DNA of 64,000 nucleotides. It comes from Pseudanabaenaceae cyanobacterium SKYG29. Lineage in GTDB: Bacteria; Cyanobacteriota; Cyanobacteriia; Pseudanabaenales; Pseudanabaenaceae. Under the pieces are notes generated by a model. That model did no database searches. It was not told the DNA's origin and was given only the letters and a program-made list of their open reading frames with translations. Where the stretch lies: NCBI GenBank assembly GCA_025055675.1, contig JANWWT010000001.1, positions 558,001-622,000 of the forward strand, written 5' to 3'. Position numbers and translations under genes: made by a program. Of the stretch, positions 37,039 through 46,337 are shown one piece after another. Positions within the stretch are counted from its first letter, which is position 1. Every line of letters begins with the position of its first letter.

Positions 37039-38046
37039 ATGACCGATCTCGCTGTACTGCGCTCTCAACTGGCGGAAATGGCAGCTGGGGTAAAAGACCT
37101 AGTCAACAGTGCTGCTACCCCTGAGCAACTGGAGCAAATCCGCGTTGATTTCCTGGGTAAAAAAGGTAAACTGTCCCAAATTCTGGGAGCGATGGGCAAA
37201 CTCCCTCCCGCCGATCGCCCTGTGATTGGTGCTCTGGCTAATGAAGTTAAGGAACTAGTCCAGTCTCTTTTGGAGGAAAAAAAGACCGCTCTCCAGCAGG
37301 CAGAAATCGCTCGCAAGTTAGCCGCAGAAACGATCGATGTCACTATGCCAGGGGTTTGCCCTTGGCAACTGGGGCGGGTGCATCCCATCACAGCCACGAT
37401 CGATCGGGTTTTGGACATCATGGTAGGTTTGGGGTACACCGTGGCCCAGGGACCGGAGGTGGAAACAGACTACTACAACTTTGAAGCCTTAAACACGCCT
37501 GCTGACCATCCTGCCCGCGATATGCAGGACACTTTTTACCTGCGGGATGGCTTGCTGCTGCGTACCCATACCTCCTCCGTGCAGATTCGCTACATGGAGC
37601 AAAACGAGCCCCCTATCAGAATTGTCTGCCCGGGCAGGGTTTATCGCAAGGATGATGTGGATGCTACCCATTTCCCTATGTTCCATCAGGTGGAACTGCT
37701 AGCGGTAGATGAGGGTTTGACTTTCGGTGACCTCAAGGGGACAGTGCGGCTGCTAGTGGAAGCTCTGTTTGGCGGGGAATGTGAAGTGCGTTTTCGTCCC
37801 AGTTTCTTCCCCTTCACCGAGCCATCGGCAGAAGTGGATGTTAGGTGGCAAGGGCGGTGGCTGGAAATTGGCGGTTGTGGTATGGTTGACCCCAATGTGT
37901 TCAGGGCCGTGGGCTATGACCCCGATCGTTACACGGGCTTTGCCTGGGGCTTAGGGATAGAGCGCTTGGCGATGGTGCTCCACAGGATTGACGATATTCG
38001 CCGCTTCTTTACGAGTGACTGGCGGTTCCTGCAACAGTTTTATTGA
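37039..38046 (+). CDS. pheS: Phenylalanyl-tRNA synthetase alpha subunit
   Basis: Class II aminoacyl-tRNA synthetase catalytic subunit, 335 residues. The N-terminal coiled coil (about 1-90) precedes motif 1 [19 protein letters not shown]. Further signatures are [21 protein letters not shown], motif 2 [15 protein letters not shown] with [14 protein letters not shown], and motif 3 [18 protein letters not shown]. Complete and conserved. The pheT partner is not in the window. Its last 38 bases overlap the convergent hydrolase gene. Confidence 0.97.
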   Translation: MTDLAVLRSQLAEMAAGVKDLVNSAATPEQLEQIRVDFLGKKGKLSQILGAMGKLPPADRPVIGALANEVKELVQSLLEEKKTALQQAEIARKLAAETIDVTMPGVCPWQLGRVHPITATIDRVLDIMVGLGYTVAQGPEVETDYYNFEALNTPADHPARDMQDTFYLRDGLLLRTHTSSVQIRYMEQNEPPIRIVCPGRVYRKDDVDATHFPMFHQVELLAVDEGLTFGDLKGTVRLLVEALFGGECEVRFRPSFFPFTEPSAEVDVRWQGRWLEIGGCGMVDPNVFRAVGYDPDRYTGFAWGLGIERLAMVLHRIDDIRRFFTSDWRFLQQFY

Positions 38047-38857
38047 TAAAGTCCAGGATACCCTCGGTATAGATTTTGCCTGAATCCAGAAAACCCTTGT
38101 TGTGGTCACCCTGCAGCTCGAGGAACACCTTTGGCTGATTAGCTCGCTCAAACAACTTCTCCCCGTGATGGTAGGGAATCACCATATCGGCGCGGCTGTG
38201 CATGACTAGGACAGGCATTTTAATCTGGGGTAACCGATCGTAGGTGTTGAACTTGTACTTGGAGAGAAGATTGACGGGCAGGAAGGGGTAGATTTCCTTG
38301 GCCCGATCGGTGAGGGAAGTGAAAGTGGAGGCGAGAATTAGACCAGCGGCAGGTTTTTCGGTGGCGAGATAGGAAGCTACGCCCCCACCCAGGGATTCCC
38401 CGTAGATGATGATCTGGTGGGGGGGAATTTGGCGCACTTGGGTGAGATATTCCCAAGCGGCGATGGCATCGAGATAGAGACCTGCTTCTGTGGGTGTGCC
38501 CTCGCTGTTACCGTAGCCCCGATAGTCAAAGTGGAAACTACTGAGACCCATTTGGTGAAAGAGGAGGGCATAATCCAGCCGATGACTGATATTGCCACCA
38601 TTCCCGTGACAAAACAATAAAACGTAGCTTGCGGGGTCGGCACTGGGAATCCACCAACCAGCTAGGCGCAACCGATCGGCGGTAGTAAGCTGCACTGACT
38701 CAAACTTTAGCCCCACCGCCTTGGGCGTGAGGTTGACCTGACGGGAAGGGACAAACACCATATTATCCTGATTGAGATATATTAGTCCCATGATGCCAGA
38801 GTAACCCATGCCAAGGCTAGTTAAAGCGATAAGGGTTACCGCTCGGAAGTTGTCCAT
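38009..38857 (-). CDS. Membrane-anchored alpha/beta hydrolase
   Basis: A 282-residue serine hydrolase of the BEM46/FrsA-like kind. An N-terminal hydrophobic segment ([22 protein letters not shown]) anchors or exports it. The oxyanion region is [16 protein letters not shown], the nucleophile is in [13 protein letters not shown], the acid in HSRADMVIP and the His in LQGDHNKGF, so the triad is complete. [12 protein letters not shown] is typical. The substrate is unknown. The 3' end overlaps pheS by 38 bp on the opposite strand. Confidence 0.88.
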   Translation of the reverse strand: MDNFRAVTLIALTSLGMGYSGIMGLIYLNQDNMVFVPSRQVNLTPKAVGLKFESVQLTTADRLRLAGWWIPSADPASYVLLFCHGNGGNISHRLDYALLFHQMGLSSFHFDYRGYGNSEGTPTEAGLYLDAIAAWEYLTQVRQIPPHQIIIYGESLGGGVASYLATEKPAAGLILASTFTSLTDRAKEIYPFLPVNLLSKYKFNTYDRLPQIKMPVLVMHSRADMVIPYHHGEKLFERANQPKVFLELQGDHNKGFLDSGKIYTEGILDFINKTVAGTASHS

Positions 38858-38933
38858 GACTTTGGTAAATTCCTAGCTGAGCAATACCAAAATACTGAAC
38901 TGTACCATAGGATGTCTAGGTCAGCTATGTCAA

Positions 38934-41903
38934 ATGGTTGTTACAGGGGTTCCCGTGTTAGGAGGTACTTTGGCACAAGCTAGGCAGTGCCTGGGAGCTA
39001 TCATTAGCGGCTTGATGCTAACTGCCTGGGGGGGGAGAGTGGGTAGTCAACCGATCGTGCCTGATGGCAGTACCAGTACCGCTGTGGAGGCAGGAAATGT
39101 AGTTGTTCCCACTAACCTCAACTCCATTCGGGGCACAAATTTATTTCATAGCTTCGATCGGTTCCATGTTCCCCTGGAGGGGGTTACCTTTAGCGTCGGC
39201 ACTACGGGTATCAACGGTGGGCGGATCACCAATATTTTTAATCGTGTCACAGGGAATGAGCCTTCCTCCATTTTGGGCACCATCCAGACAGCACGGGAGT
39301 TCCCCATTGCCAATTTCTACCTCCTCAACCCCAATGGCATAGTTTTGGGCAGCAACGCGCGACTGGATGTGGGAGGGTCATTTATCGCCACCACTGCCAC
39401 GGCGGTGGGATTTAGTGGGGGTGGTAGTTTTACCACCGATCGGCGCAACACCAATTTCTTTGCCGGTTCTCCCCTCACTTTGCAGTTTTCTGTAGAGCAA
39501 CCGGGGGCAATCATCAACCAAGGGCAATTGGAAGTCAAAACAGGACAGGACATCATCTTAGCGGGAGGCACAGTAGTCAGTCCCAGAACCCTGGTGGCAC
39601 CAGCAGGCAAAGTTGATGTGGTAGCAGTAGCAGGGAATGCCACTGTCACTCTGCGCGCGCCGGGGTCAATTGTGGGGTTAGAGGTGCGGGCCGGCAGTTT
39701 AGCTCCCCAGTGGTCAGGCAAAATAACAGAACTACCCCAACTGGCACAATGGTTGACAGGGGCATCCAGTCGTCCAGAGGCGCAGGAATTAGCCGTAAAT
39801 CCCGATGGTTCCCTAGAATTGTTACCCCAAGGACGATCGCCGGGCTTAGGGACTCTGCTCCTGGGCAATGGTAGGCTTGAACCGATTGGAGAATTGGTAG
39901 TACAGCCGGGGGATGTGATTTTGGGTTCGATCGCGGCGGCTGATATTCAAGCCATTGCCAGTAACAATTTGGCAGTATTTGTCCCCAATATCCAGGGACG
40001 GGGTAGTGTGCTCTTGCAAGGGCAAAATCGTCTGCTTCTGCGGGATACTTTGGAGACAGCAGCAGTAATTGGGGCAGGTAGTAACCTCACCTTCAGGGGC
40101 GATCGGGAAATTGATATTTTAGCCCTCAATCATCCCACCAGTCCCATGAACAGTGGTGGAAATATTACCTTCCGCAGTGATGGCAAAATTCTAGCTGATG
40201 GCTTTTTTACCGCCCAGGGCACGATCGGGGCACGGACTGTCACCAACAATGTTACGGGTTTGCTCAGTGCCGTAGAATTTGAGGAGGTGCAGGGGAATGT
40301 GCGCTTTTTACCCCTCGATCAGCAGAGACGAACCCTAACCGAAAATCTATTAGCCCATCGTAATCTCGATCGTATTGCCCGCAATACCACTGACCCTGTG
40401 CCTGTAGCCCCCCCGCCCTCACCCCCTACTCCAGCGGCAGGAGATAGTTTGACCACCCTTGCTGTGCAAGCCAGTTTAAGCAGTCTCCATCTTTCTACCG
40501 CTACTCCCCTCCCCCTTGCCCTCGACCTGTTATTGGAACGGGGGAAGATTCTGGAAGCCCAGCAGACTTTGGATTTGGCAATTTTGGGAGAACTCGATCG
40601 CTATCTTGGCAACATCACCCCCAAAGTTAACAGTCAAGTTTTAGCTCAACTCAATCCCGACCAACAAAAACTCTACCAGCAGTATCAAGCATTGCAGGGT
40701 AAAGAGGGGGAACTGGGCCAGTTTCTGGCTAGACCTGATGTCCAAAGACTAGCGCAGCAAGTTAGGGAGATCAATCTGCAACAACTGCAAAGGGAATTAG
40801 ACCAACTCGATCCCCAAGCAGCGATCCTGTATCCTGTCCTGCGGCAGGACCGAGTGGAAATGATCTTGATTGCCCCTGGTATCCCTCCCCTGCGGCGCAC
40901 TAGCTACATTTCCCGTGCTCAATTCCTAGAACTATTGCAAAATTTTCGCTACAGCCTCGAAGCTATCTACGATGTGGAAGCTAATCCCCAGGGTCAGGGA
41001 CAAGCTCTTTACCGCCATCTCATCCAGCCCTTGGAGGACATTTTAGAAGCTCGGCGCATTCGTACCCTCTTCTATGTTCCCACTGCCCAACTTCGTTATG
41101 TGCCCTTGGCTGCTCTCCACGATGGTCAGCAATGGTTGGGGCAACGTTTCCGTATCAGCACAATTACCAGCGCCAGTCTGCAAAACTTTACTCCCCGTCT
41201 ACCCTCTCTACCCCGTCTACTCGCAGGTGCTCTCACCCAAAGCCAAACGGTCAACCTGGGTGGGCGGCAATTCCTGTTTGCTGGTTTGCCCTCAGCCAGA
41301 GGGGAAGTGAACTACCTCACCAGTCTGGTTAAAAATAGTAGTAAATTATTTGACCAGGATTTCTCCCCCCTAGCGGTACAGGGACAAACCCGATCGTTTA
41401 ACTGGCTCCATCTGGCTACCCATGCTGTATTTTTGCCAGGGACTCCTGCTGATTCCTTTATTGTGTTTGGCAATGGGGAACGACAGAATTTTCAGGATTT
41501 ACGGCAGTGGGACTTGGGCAATGTAGATTTAGTAGTGCTCAGTGCCTGTGAGACGGCAGCGGGGGAGGTATTAGGAAATGGGGAAGAGATTTTGGGGTTT
41601 GGCTACCTGATGCAGGAGCGGGGAGCAAGGACAACGATCGCCTCCCTCTGGTCGATTTCCGATGGCGGCACCCAGGCATGGATGGAAATTTTTTACACTC
41701 TCCTAACCAGTCAAAACCTCAGTGTTGCTGAAGCAGTTCGCTTGACCCAACAGATTTTGATTACGGGGGATTTCCGTCCCCTAGGAGAAAAAGCCCAGGT
41801 TTTACAACAGCGTCTGCGCTCCCATTTACCCCCCTCTACCCTAGAAAATCTCAGCCATCCCTATTACTGGGCACCGTTTCTGGTGATCGGCAACGGTCTC
41901 TAA
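38934..41903 (+). CDS. Filamentous-hemagglutinin N-terminal domain fused to CHAT caspase-like protease
   Basis: A 989-residue secreted protein. After an N-terminal hydrophobic stretch, residues about 40-170 match the two-partner-secretion/FHA domain (NIFNRVTGNEPSSILGTI, FYLLNPNGIVLGSNARLDVG). Beta-helix-like sequence continues to about 450. A Pro-rich hinge and helical region precede a CHAT domain (about 690-985) with catalytic His830 in LHLATHAVF and Cys872 in VVLSACETAAGE. CHAT domains are caspase-family peptidases. No TpsB transporter is in the window. The fusion recurs in cyanobacteria but its biological target is unknown. Confidence 0.88.
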   Translation: MVVTGVPVLGGTLAQARQCLGAIISGLMLTAWGGRVGSQPIVPDGSTSTAVEAGNVVVPTNLNSIRGTNLFHSFDRFHVPLEGVTFSVGTTGINGGRITNIFNRVTGNEPSSILGTIQTAREFPIANFYLLNPNGIVLGSNARLDVGGSFIATTATAVGFSGGGSFTTDRRNTNFFAGSPLTLQFSVEQPGAIINQGQLEVKTGQDIILAGGTVVSPRTLVAPAGKVDVVAVAGNATVTLRAPGSIVGLEVRAGSLAPQWSGKITELPQLAQWLTGASSRPEAQELAVNPDGSLELLPQGRSPGLGTLLLGNGRLEPIGELVVQPGDVILGSIAAADIQAIASNNLAVFVPNIQGRGSVLLQGQNRLLLRDTLETAAVIGAGSNLTFRGDREIDILALNHPTSPMNSGGNITFRSDGKILADGFFTAQGTIGARTVTNNVTGLLSAVEFEEVQGNVRFLPLDQQRRTLTENLLAHRNLDRIARNTTDPVPVAPPPSPPTPAAGDSLTTLAVQASLSSLHLSTATPLPLALDLLLERGKILEAQQTLDLAILGELDRYLGNITPKVNSQVLAQLNPDQQKLYQQYQALQGKEGELGQFLARPDVQRLAQQVREINLQQLQRELDQLDPQAAILYPVLRQDRVEMILIAPGIPPLRRTSYISRAQFLELLQNFRYSLEAIYDVEANPQGQGQALYRHLIQPLEDILEARRIRTLFYVPTAQLRYVPLAALHDGQQWLGQRFRISTITSASLQNFTPRLPSLPRLLAGALTQSQTVNLGGRQFLFAGLPSARGEVNYLTSLVKNSSKLFDQDFSPLAVQGQTRSFNWLHLATHAVFLPGTPADSFIVFGNGERQNFQDLRQWDLGNVDLVVLSACETAAGEVLGNGEEILGFGYLMQERGARTTIASLWSISDGGTQAWMEIFYTLLTSQNLSVAEAVRLTQQILITGDFRPLGEKAQVLQQRLRSHLPPSTLENLSHPYYWAPFLVIGNGL

Positions 41904-41946
41904 TACCTATTGCTACAATGAAAAGCAGCTTGCTAATTGGTTATCT

Positions 41947-42201
41947 ATGTTTTTACTGCGTAATCCCCGTTACAATTGGCTAATCCTGCTGGCGAGTCTG
42001 ATTTACCTGATTAGTCCCCTCGACGTTTTGCCAGATATTTTCCCCCTCCTTGGTCAGGTGGACGACTTTTTATTACTGGCATTTCTCATCACTAACCTGT
42101 TGCAAAATCTCTCCCAATTCTTCCTACAACCACAGAATAGCCATAGCCGCAGTGAAGAAGAGATTAAAACGATCGATGTTGATGCCACTACCATCAACTG
42201 A
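41947..42201 (+). CDS. DUF1232/YkvA-like small membrane protein
   Basis: An 84-residue protein with the DUF1232 signature YLISPLDVLPDIFPLLGQVDDFLLLAFL. Two hydrophobic helices and an acidic tail follow. Members are widespread, of unknown role. It lies 2 bp before murQ in the same direction and is probably co-transcribed. Confidence 0.85.
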   Translation: MFLLRNPRYNWLILLASLIYLISPLDVLPDIFPLLGQVDDFLLLAFLITNLLQNLSQFFLQPQNSHSRSEEEIKTIDVDATTIN

Positions 42202-42203
42202 CT

Positions 42204-43112
42204 ATGGACAGGGGGCATCTCACCACAGAACAACCCCATCCTGGCAGTTACGACCTTGACCTGCTGTCAGTGGAAGCGTTTTTGGATTTATGTCAGCAAG
42301 AGGACTACAAAGTTATAGCCGCTGTGGGGGAGCAAAAACCCCAAATTGCCCAAGCTATTCGTCTGATCACGGAAGCTATACGAGCCGGGGGCAGATTGTT
42401 TTATGTCGGAGCAGGCACCAGCGGTAGGTTAGGGGTACTGGATGCTGCCGAGTGTCCCCCCACTTTTTGTACACCGCCAGACTTAATTCAAGGCATTATT
42501 GCAGGTGGCGTAGAAGCTATGGTACGCAGCTCCGAAGGTTTAGAAGATGATGCCAACGCCGGCGCTCAAGCTATCCAGGCGCACCAGGTAAACGATCGAG
42601 ATGTGGTAATGGGCATTACTGCGGGTGGCACAACTCCCTATGTCCACGGCGCATTGACAGCAGCGCAGCAATTAGGAGCAAAGACTATCTTTTTTACCTG
42701 TGTTCCCCCTAGCCAAGTCCCCAGCCGTTACGATTTAGACATCAGACCGATCGTGGGTGCCGAAATCCTCACTGGCTCCACCCGTCTCAAAGCGGGCACA
42801 GCGACCAAACTTGTCCTCAACATGATTTCCACGGGGGTTATGATTCAACTGGGCAAGGTCTATGGCAACCGCATGGTAGATGTAGCGGTGACTAACAACA
42901 AACTCACTGACCGGGCGTTGCGTATCCTTACTGACCTGTTAGCTATCGATCGTGCCACGGCTTTTGATTTGTTAGAACGAGCGGGTAGACAAGTGAAAAC
43001 CGCCATAGTTATGTACCGTTGCCAAACCGATCGACAGACAGCGGAAGCAATTTTACAAAAGTGTCAGGGTTATTTACGTTTAGCGATCGAAAACCACAAC
43101 AGTAGCAGCTAG
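42204..43112 (+). CDS. murQ: N-acetylmuramic acid 6-phosphate etherase
   Basis: Cytoplasmic SIS-domain enzyme that cleaves the lactyl ether of MurNAc-6-phosphate to give GlcNAc-6-phosphate, in recycling of wall sugars. The 302 residues include AGTSGRLGVLDAAECPPTF (with the catalytic Glu), AGGVEAMVRSSEGLEDD, GITAGGTTPYVHGAL, and TRLKAGTATKLVLNMISTG. Complete length. It agrees with the wall-active LysM/M23 gene 5 kb upstream, though they are not linked. Confidence 0.95.
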   Translation: MDRGHLTTEQPHPGSYDLDLLSVEAFLDLCQQEDYKVIAAVGEQKPQIAQAIRLITEAIRAGGRLFYVGAGTSGRLGVLDAAECPPTFCTPPDLIQGIIAGGVEAMVRSSEGLEDDANAGAQAIQAHQVNDRDVVMGITAGGTTPYVHGALTAAQQLGAKTIFFTCVPPSQVPSRYDLDIRPIVGAEILTGSTRLKAGTATKLVLNMISTGVMIQLGKVYGNRMVDVAVTNNKLTDRALRILTDLLAIDRATAFDLLERAGRQVKTAIVMYRCQTDRQTAEAILQKCQGYLRLAIENHNSSS

Positions 43113-43153
43113 GCTTCCTATCTTATATTCTTGACCCCTAGTCCTGTGGGAAA

Positions 43154-43171
43154 GCAGGTAGAAATACCTGC
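43154..43171. terminator. Hairpin between convergent murQ and alkaline phosphatase
   Basis: GCAGGTA-GAAA-TACCTGC is a perfect 7-bp stem with a GNRA tetraloop, placed between two convergent stop codons. There is no T tract on either side, so it could be a weak bidirectional terminator or an mRNA 3'-end stabiliser. Confidence 0.4.
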
Positions 43172-43185
43172 CTCCTCAATCAACC

Positions 43186-44763
43186 CTAGGTGCGAGTGGG
43201 AGCCGTCAGCCCAACGCCAGGGGGAAGTCCCTTACCGAAGAGAGTTAGGTACATGAGGCGATACACATCGGTATTATCGAACCGCAGCCTAAACGTGTTA
43301 TGTAACTCCTCCGCATTCAGACCCTGAGCACGGGCAATGATACCCCCTGAAATATCGGGAGTACCCACCCAACTGACAGCAAAAGGTAACTGTTTACCAA
43401 AGGAATCAGGCTCACTCAGGAACGGTGCCGAGTTGCGTCCGTAACGCCCGTCCAAGGGAGAAAGTACATTACGAGCAGACTCCCCTGTAGGGTTGTTGTT
43501 GTAGGTACCGACATTTCCTGTGGCTGAGACTGTGCCAATTTGTAAACCACCGGCATCACTGTCAGCAGCAGTGAGAATCAAGGTGTTAGGGTTACGTTCC
43601 TGGAAACGCTGGGCTATGCTGATTGCATCGTTGGCGACCTTTAGCCCCGTGAGCGTACCGATCGCATTGTCCACATTGCCAAAGTTATCTACACTCTCTG
43701 TTTCCACCACCATCATAAAAGGCTTACCTACCTGGCGTGAGCGGCGCTCCATAATAGTCAGTGCCAAACTAGTCATTTCCGCCGCGGTGGGGGGATTGAA
43801 CCCCAAAGTACCAGGACGACTACCGAAAAGAATTAGGTTTGTCCGCTTGTCGTTTACATCGATGCCAGGGTCTACCAAATTCAAACTAATCAGGCGTTCC
43901 TCCTGCGTATCATTGAAGATGTCATCTCCTGCAAACAAGCCCAGTACCTTTGGCACAAACTGAGGCTCGCGCTCAACCCGATCGCGCAAAGCGTCAAACT
44001 CAGCACGCGTACGGATAACCGTGTACCCCTTAGCAGCGAACTCCCGCAGTAAATTGCGACCGTCTGTACGGCTGGGACCTTCACCCGTGACTTGGTCTAA
44101 ATGTACAAAACAATCCAAATTGACCCTCCCAGCAGAGCACTGAGGCGTTCCTTGGGGTAGAAAGAAACGTTCTCCCCCGGCGAGGATCACATCTGGGGGT
44201 GGTTCACCCTCAAACCCTGGGCGACCATCTAATATCTGCCGCACAATTTCATTATCGAGGTTGCGATTCCCCACCTCCGAAACAAAAGCGGCTGTACCAG
44301 GTTCGGCAATATCGCCATCGTTTACCAAAGCAGTGGGATGACCTTTACTGATTGCCTCTCGCATAATGCTACCGGGGAATCCAGATAGAGCCAAAATACT
44401 GCGGGCAGCAGCACCATCCCCATCTTTGCCAAAGGAGCCAAGTCCCTCCACCTTGTACCCAAAAGCATGGGTAGTAGCACCACCATTGGACGTACCAGTC
44501 AAAATGTCAGCCATATGCCCACGGTAGATTGTGCTCTCTGGTAGGGTATCCCAGGGGCTAAGGGCATCTGGACCGTACCAATAGATGCGGGCAGCACTCC
44601 AGTGATTCAAACCAGCCCCATCGGGATGGATAAAAATGACATTGCCAGTGCGGGATGAGTCTCGCGATGAAAAGAACCCCTGGCTCGCCACAGTTGCAGA
44701 CAAAACTCCAATGAGTAGTAGGGCTAAACCTACTGCATTGAGGATGCGGTTCCTAGTGAGCAT
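43186..44763 (-). CDS. Atypical alkaline phosphatase family protein
   Basis: A secreted phosphatase-like protein of about 525 residues. ATG 44763 is preferred over the upstream TTG 44793 because GGGGGAG precedes it; the N-terminus is then a signal peptide (AVGLALLLIGVLSATVASQG). The metal Asp lies in VIFIHPDGAGLNHW, and the nucleophile region is LTGTSNGGATTHAFGYKV. Later motifs read VVETESVDNFGNVDNAIG and LTAADSDAGG, where classic PhoA has His residues; a terminal metal His is also not obvious. It belongs to the superfamily, but metal content and specificity may differ. Confidence 0.8.
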   Translation of the reverse strand: MLTRNRILNAVGLALLLIGVLSATVASQGFFSSRDSSRTGNVIFIHPDGAGLNHWSAARIYWYGPDALSPWDTLPESTIYRGHMADILTGTSNGGATTHAFGYKVEGLGSFGKDGDGAAARSILALSGFPGSIMREAISKGHPTALVNDGDIAEPGTAAFVSEVGNRNLDNEIVRQILDGRPGFEGEPPPDVILAGGERFFLPQGTPQCSAGRVNLDCFVHLDQVTGEGPSRTDGRNLLREFAAKGYTVIRTRAEFDALRDRVEREPQFVPKVLGLFAGDDIFNDTQEERLISLNLVDPGIDVNDKRTNLILFGSRPGTLGFNPPTAAEMTSLALTIMERRSRQVGKPFMMVVETESVDNFGNVDNAIGTLTGLKVANDAISIAQRFQERNPNTLILTAADSDAGGLQIGTVSATGNVGTYNNNPTGESARNVLSPLDGRYGRNSAPFLSEPDSFGKQLPFAVSWVGTPDISGGIIARAQGLNAEELHNTFRLRFDNTDVYRLMYLTLFGKGLPPGVGLTAPTRT

Positions 44764-45086
44764 TCCATTCTCCCCCTTGTTGAATTGCTTCAAGCATGTA
44801 AATTCAGGCTATTTCTAGCCAGTTACTCCTACCCGACCTTAAACCTGTCACAGTTAGTCGCAGAGTAGCTTAACCGTGCAGCCCAAGAACTTCGGAGTAC
44901 TCTCAATAACACCGACTGCAGACTACCATAGAGCACAACTCAAAGTCTATGGCTGAAAAAAATAGATTTAGCGGTCAGATTGGGATAAATTGCCCTAAAA
45001 ACGTTTTTTCCAATAAAAATTGCTCTCTTCAGGGAATTTTAGCGCTTAACACCCAATTCTGTTTGCGCCAAGTCCGTGAGCCCTTG
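44764..45086. other. Intergenic region upstream of the phosphatase gene
   Basis: About 320 bp that should contain the phosphatase promoter. Two octamers, CTTAAACC (44838) and CTTAACCG (44869), resemble Pho-box units but are 31 bp apart and out of 11-bp phase. No gene is seen. Confidence 0.4.
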
Positions 45087-45608
45087 CTAGTCCTCTAAGG
45101 GATAGGTCATTATCAAATCTCGAAAGAAGTCATCCCCTTCTCTGAGGGACCGCAGATTTTGCCAGTCTCGTTTTGGATCAGTTTCTCCATCCTCAATAAT
45201 GAGCAGGACAAAATTATCTACACCTAGTGCCTGTACCGCCCTGGCTAACCGTTTACATTGCCGTCTCTGCTGCTCAAGATGATCCCGATCGGGTTCTACC
45301 ACAATTTTGAATGCTACAGTATGCCCTAGCCGACTACCTATGTAATCAGTTGTAAAACAATGGTATAAAATGTCGTCCGTGGCAATGAAGCATAAACGAT
45401 CGAGTCCTCGTGTATCAAGCTGGTACCTGGATACCAGATCAACCAGGAAATCGTAGCGCAGTTTTTGAGGTCTATATCCTAAATGATGTAGATACCGTAA
45501 AATCCCCATTTCATAACTGCTCCGCAGGTTCGAGTTAGTTTGTGTTGGGCACAGATCAATTAAGGAGGGGGGTGAAGCCTCGATCGTCCCCCTATCAATT
45601 GTTGTCAT
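45087..45608 (-). CDS. Hypothetical protein
   Basis: A 173-residue cytoplasmic protein without signal or membrane segments. It has a helical N-terminal half (YEMGILRYLHHLGYRPQKLR) and an alpha/beta-looking second half (HTVAFKIVVEPDRDHLEQQR, NFVLLIIEDGETDPK). I do not recognise the family. The start ATG 45608 has no close upstream neighbour, so it is probably monocistronic. Confidence 0.6.
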   Translation of the reverse strand: MTTIDRGTIEASPPSLIDLCPTQTNSNLRSSYEMGILRYLHHLGYRPQKLRYDFLVDLVSRYQLDTRGLDRLCFIATDDILYHCFTTDYIGSRLGHTVAFKIVVEPDRDHLEQQRRQCKRLARAVQALGVDNFVLLIIEDGETDPKRDWQNLRSLREGDDFFRDLIMTYPLED

Positions 45609-45818
45609 CGGCAGTGCTCCTACTTTGGGTCGAATTTAAGTTTTCAAGCAACTCCTGTTGAGAACAAAGATAACTTTTAGATTCTACCAAAAAACACACT
45701 GAAGGAAGTTTCCCACAAGTCCATCTCTCCCTTGCCAAGGGGATAAGGTTTCGTTTCCTAGCTTCAACAATTGTTTGACTTTATTTTTCTTGGAACCTTT
45801 CTAACCTATTGGCAAAGA

Positions 45819-45892
45819 TAGCAGCGCTGGGACTCGAACCCAGGACCTAAGGATTATGAGACCTTCGCTCTAACCACCTGAGCTACGCTGCC
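45819..45892 (-). tRNA. tRNA with CAT anticodon (tRNA-Met, elongator-like)
   Basis: Cloverleaf on the minus strand. GGCAGCG pairs with CGCTGCT (a G-U first pair), discriminator A. The D arm is AGCTCAGGTGGTTAGAGC. The anticodon loop CTCATAA gives CAT, with a U-U mismatch at the top of the AAGGT/TCCTT stem. The T arm is CTGGGTTCGAGTCCCAG. The paired first base argues against initiator tRNA; a lysidine-modified Ile tRNA remains possible. CCA is not encoded. Confidence 0.9.
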
Positions 45893-45968
45893 AACTTTTC
45901 CATTATAGTACACGATTTTACAGCCGATCGCCATCGGGGTAGAATGTCTTCATAGACAGGAGGGGGCA

Positions 45969-46337
45969 ATGGAAGCTGTACACAACCTGGAGGAAGGACT
46001 GCGAGTTATTGGTGCATTTGCCAAATTAGCCCTGGAAGCTTCCTCTGTGTTCTGTATTATCATCGGCTTCTTGATTACGTTCATGGGGGGTGTGAGGACG
46101 AGAAAATTCCTCAACGTGAGGCTGCAGCTTGGTATTTGGATGTCCTTGGCATTGGAATTTCAGTTAGCGGCGGATATTCTGGCTACAACTATTTCCACTG
46201 ATTTCAGTGACCTGATAAAGTTAGTAGTGTTAGCTCTGGTACGCACGTTCTTGAACTTTTTCCTGCAACGCGAAATCAGGGAAGAGATTGAAATCAGACA
46301 GAGACATTTGGAAAAGATAGCTGAGGTGAAAGAATGA
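45969..46337 (+). CDS. DUF1622 family membrane protein
   Basis: A 122-residue protein with three hydrophobic segments (about 20-40, 55-75 and 80-100). The DUF1622 pattern is GVRTRKFLNVRLQLGIWMSLALEFQLAADIL and then VRTFLNFFLQREI. A charged helical tail ends it. It overlaps cobS by 4 bp (ATGA), so the two are translationally coupled, although no functional link with cobalamin is known. Confidence 0.85.
   Translation: MEAVHNLEEGLRVIGAFAKLALEASSVFCIIIGFLITFMGGVRTRKFLNVRLQLGIWMSLALEFQLAADILATTISTDFSDLIKLVVLALVRTFLNFFLQREIREEIEIRQRHLEKIAEVKE

Noticed and set aside
44838-44876. Pho box before the alkaline phosphatase gene
   Set aside because: Two octamers match loosely but are 31 bp apart, out of 11-bp phase, with no good unit between them.
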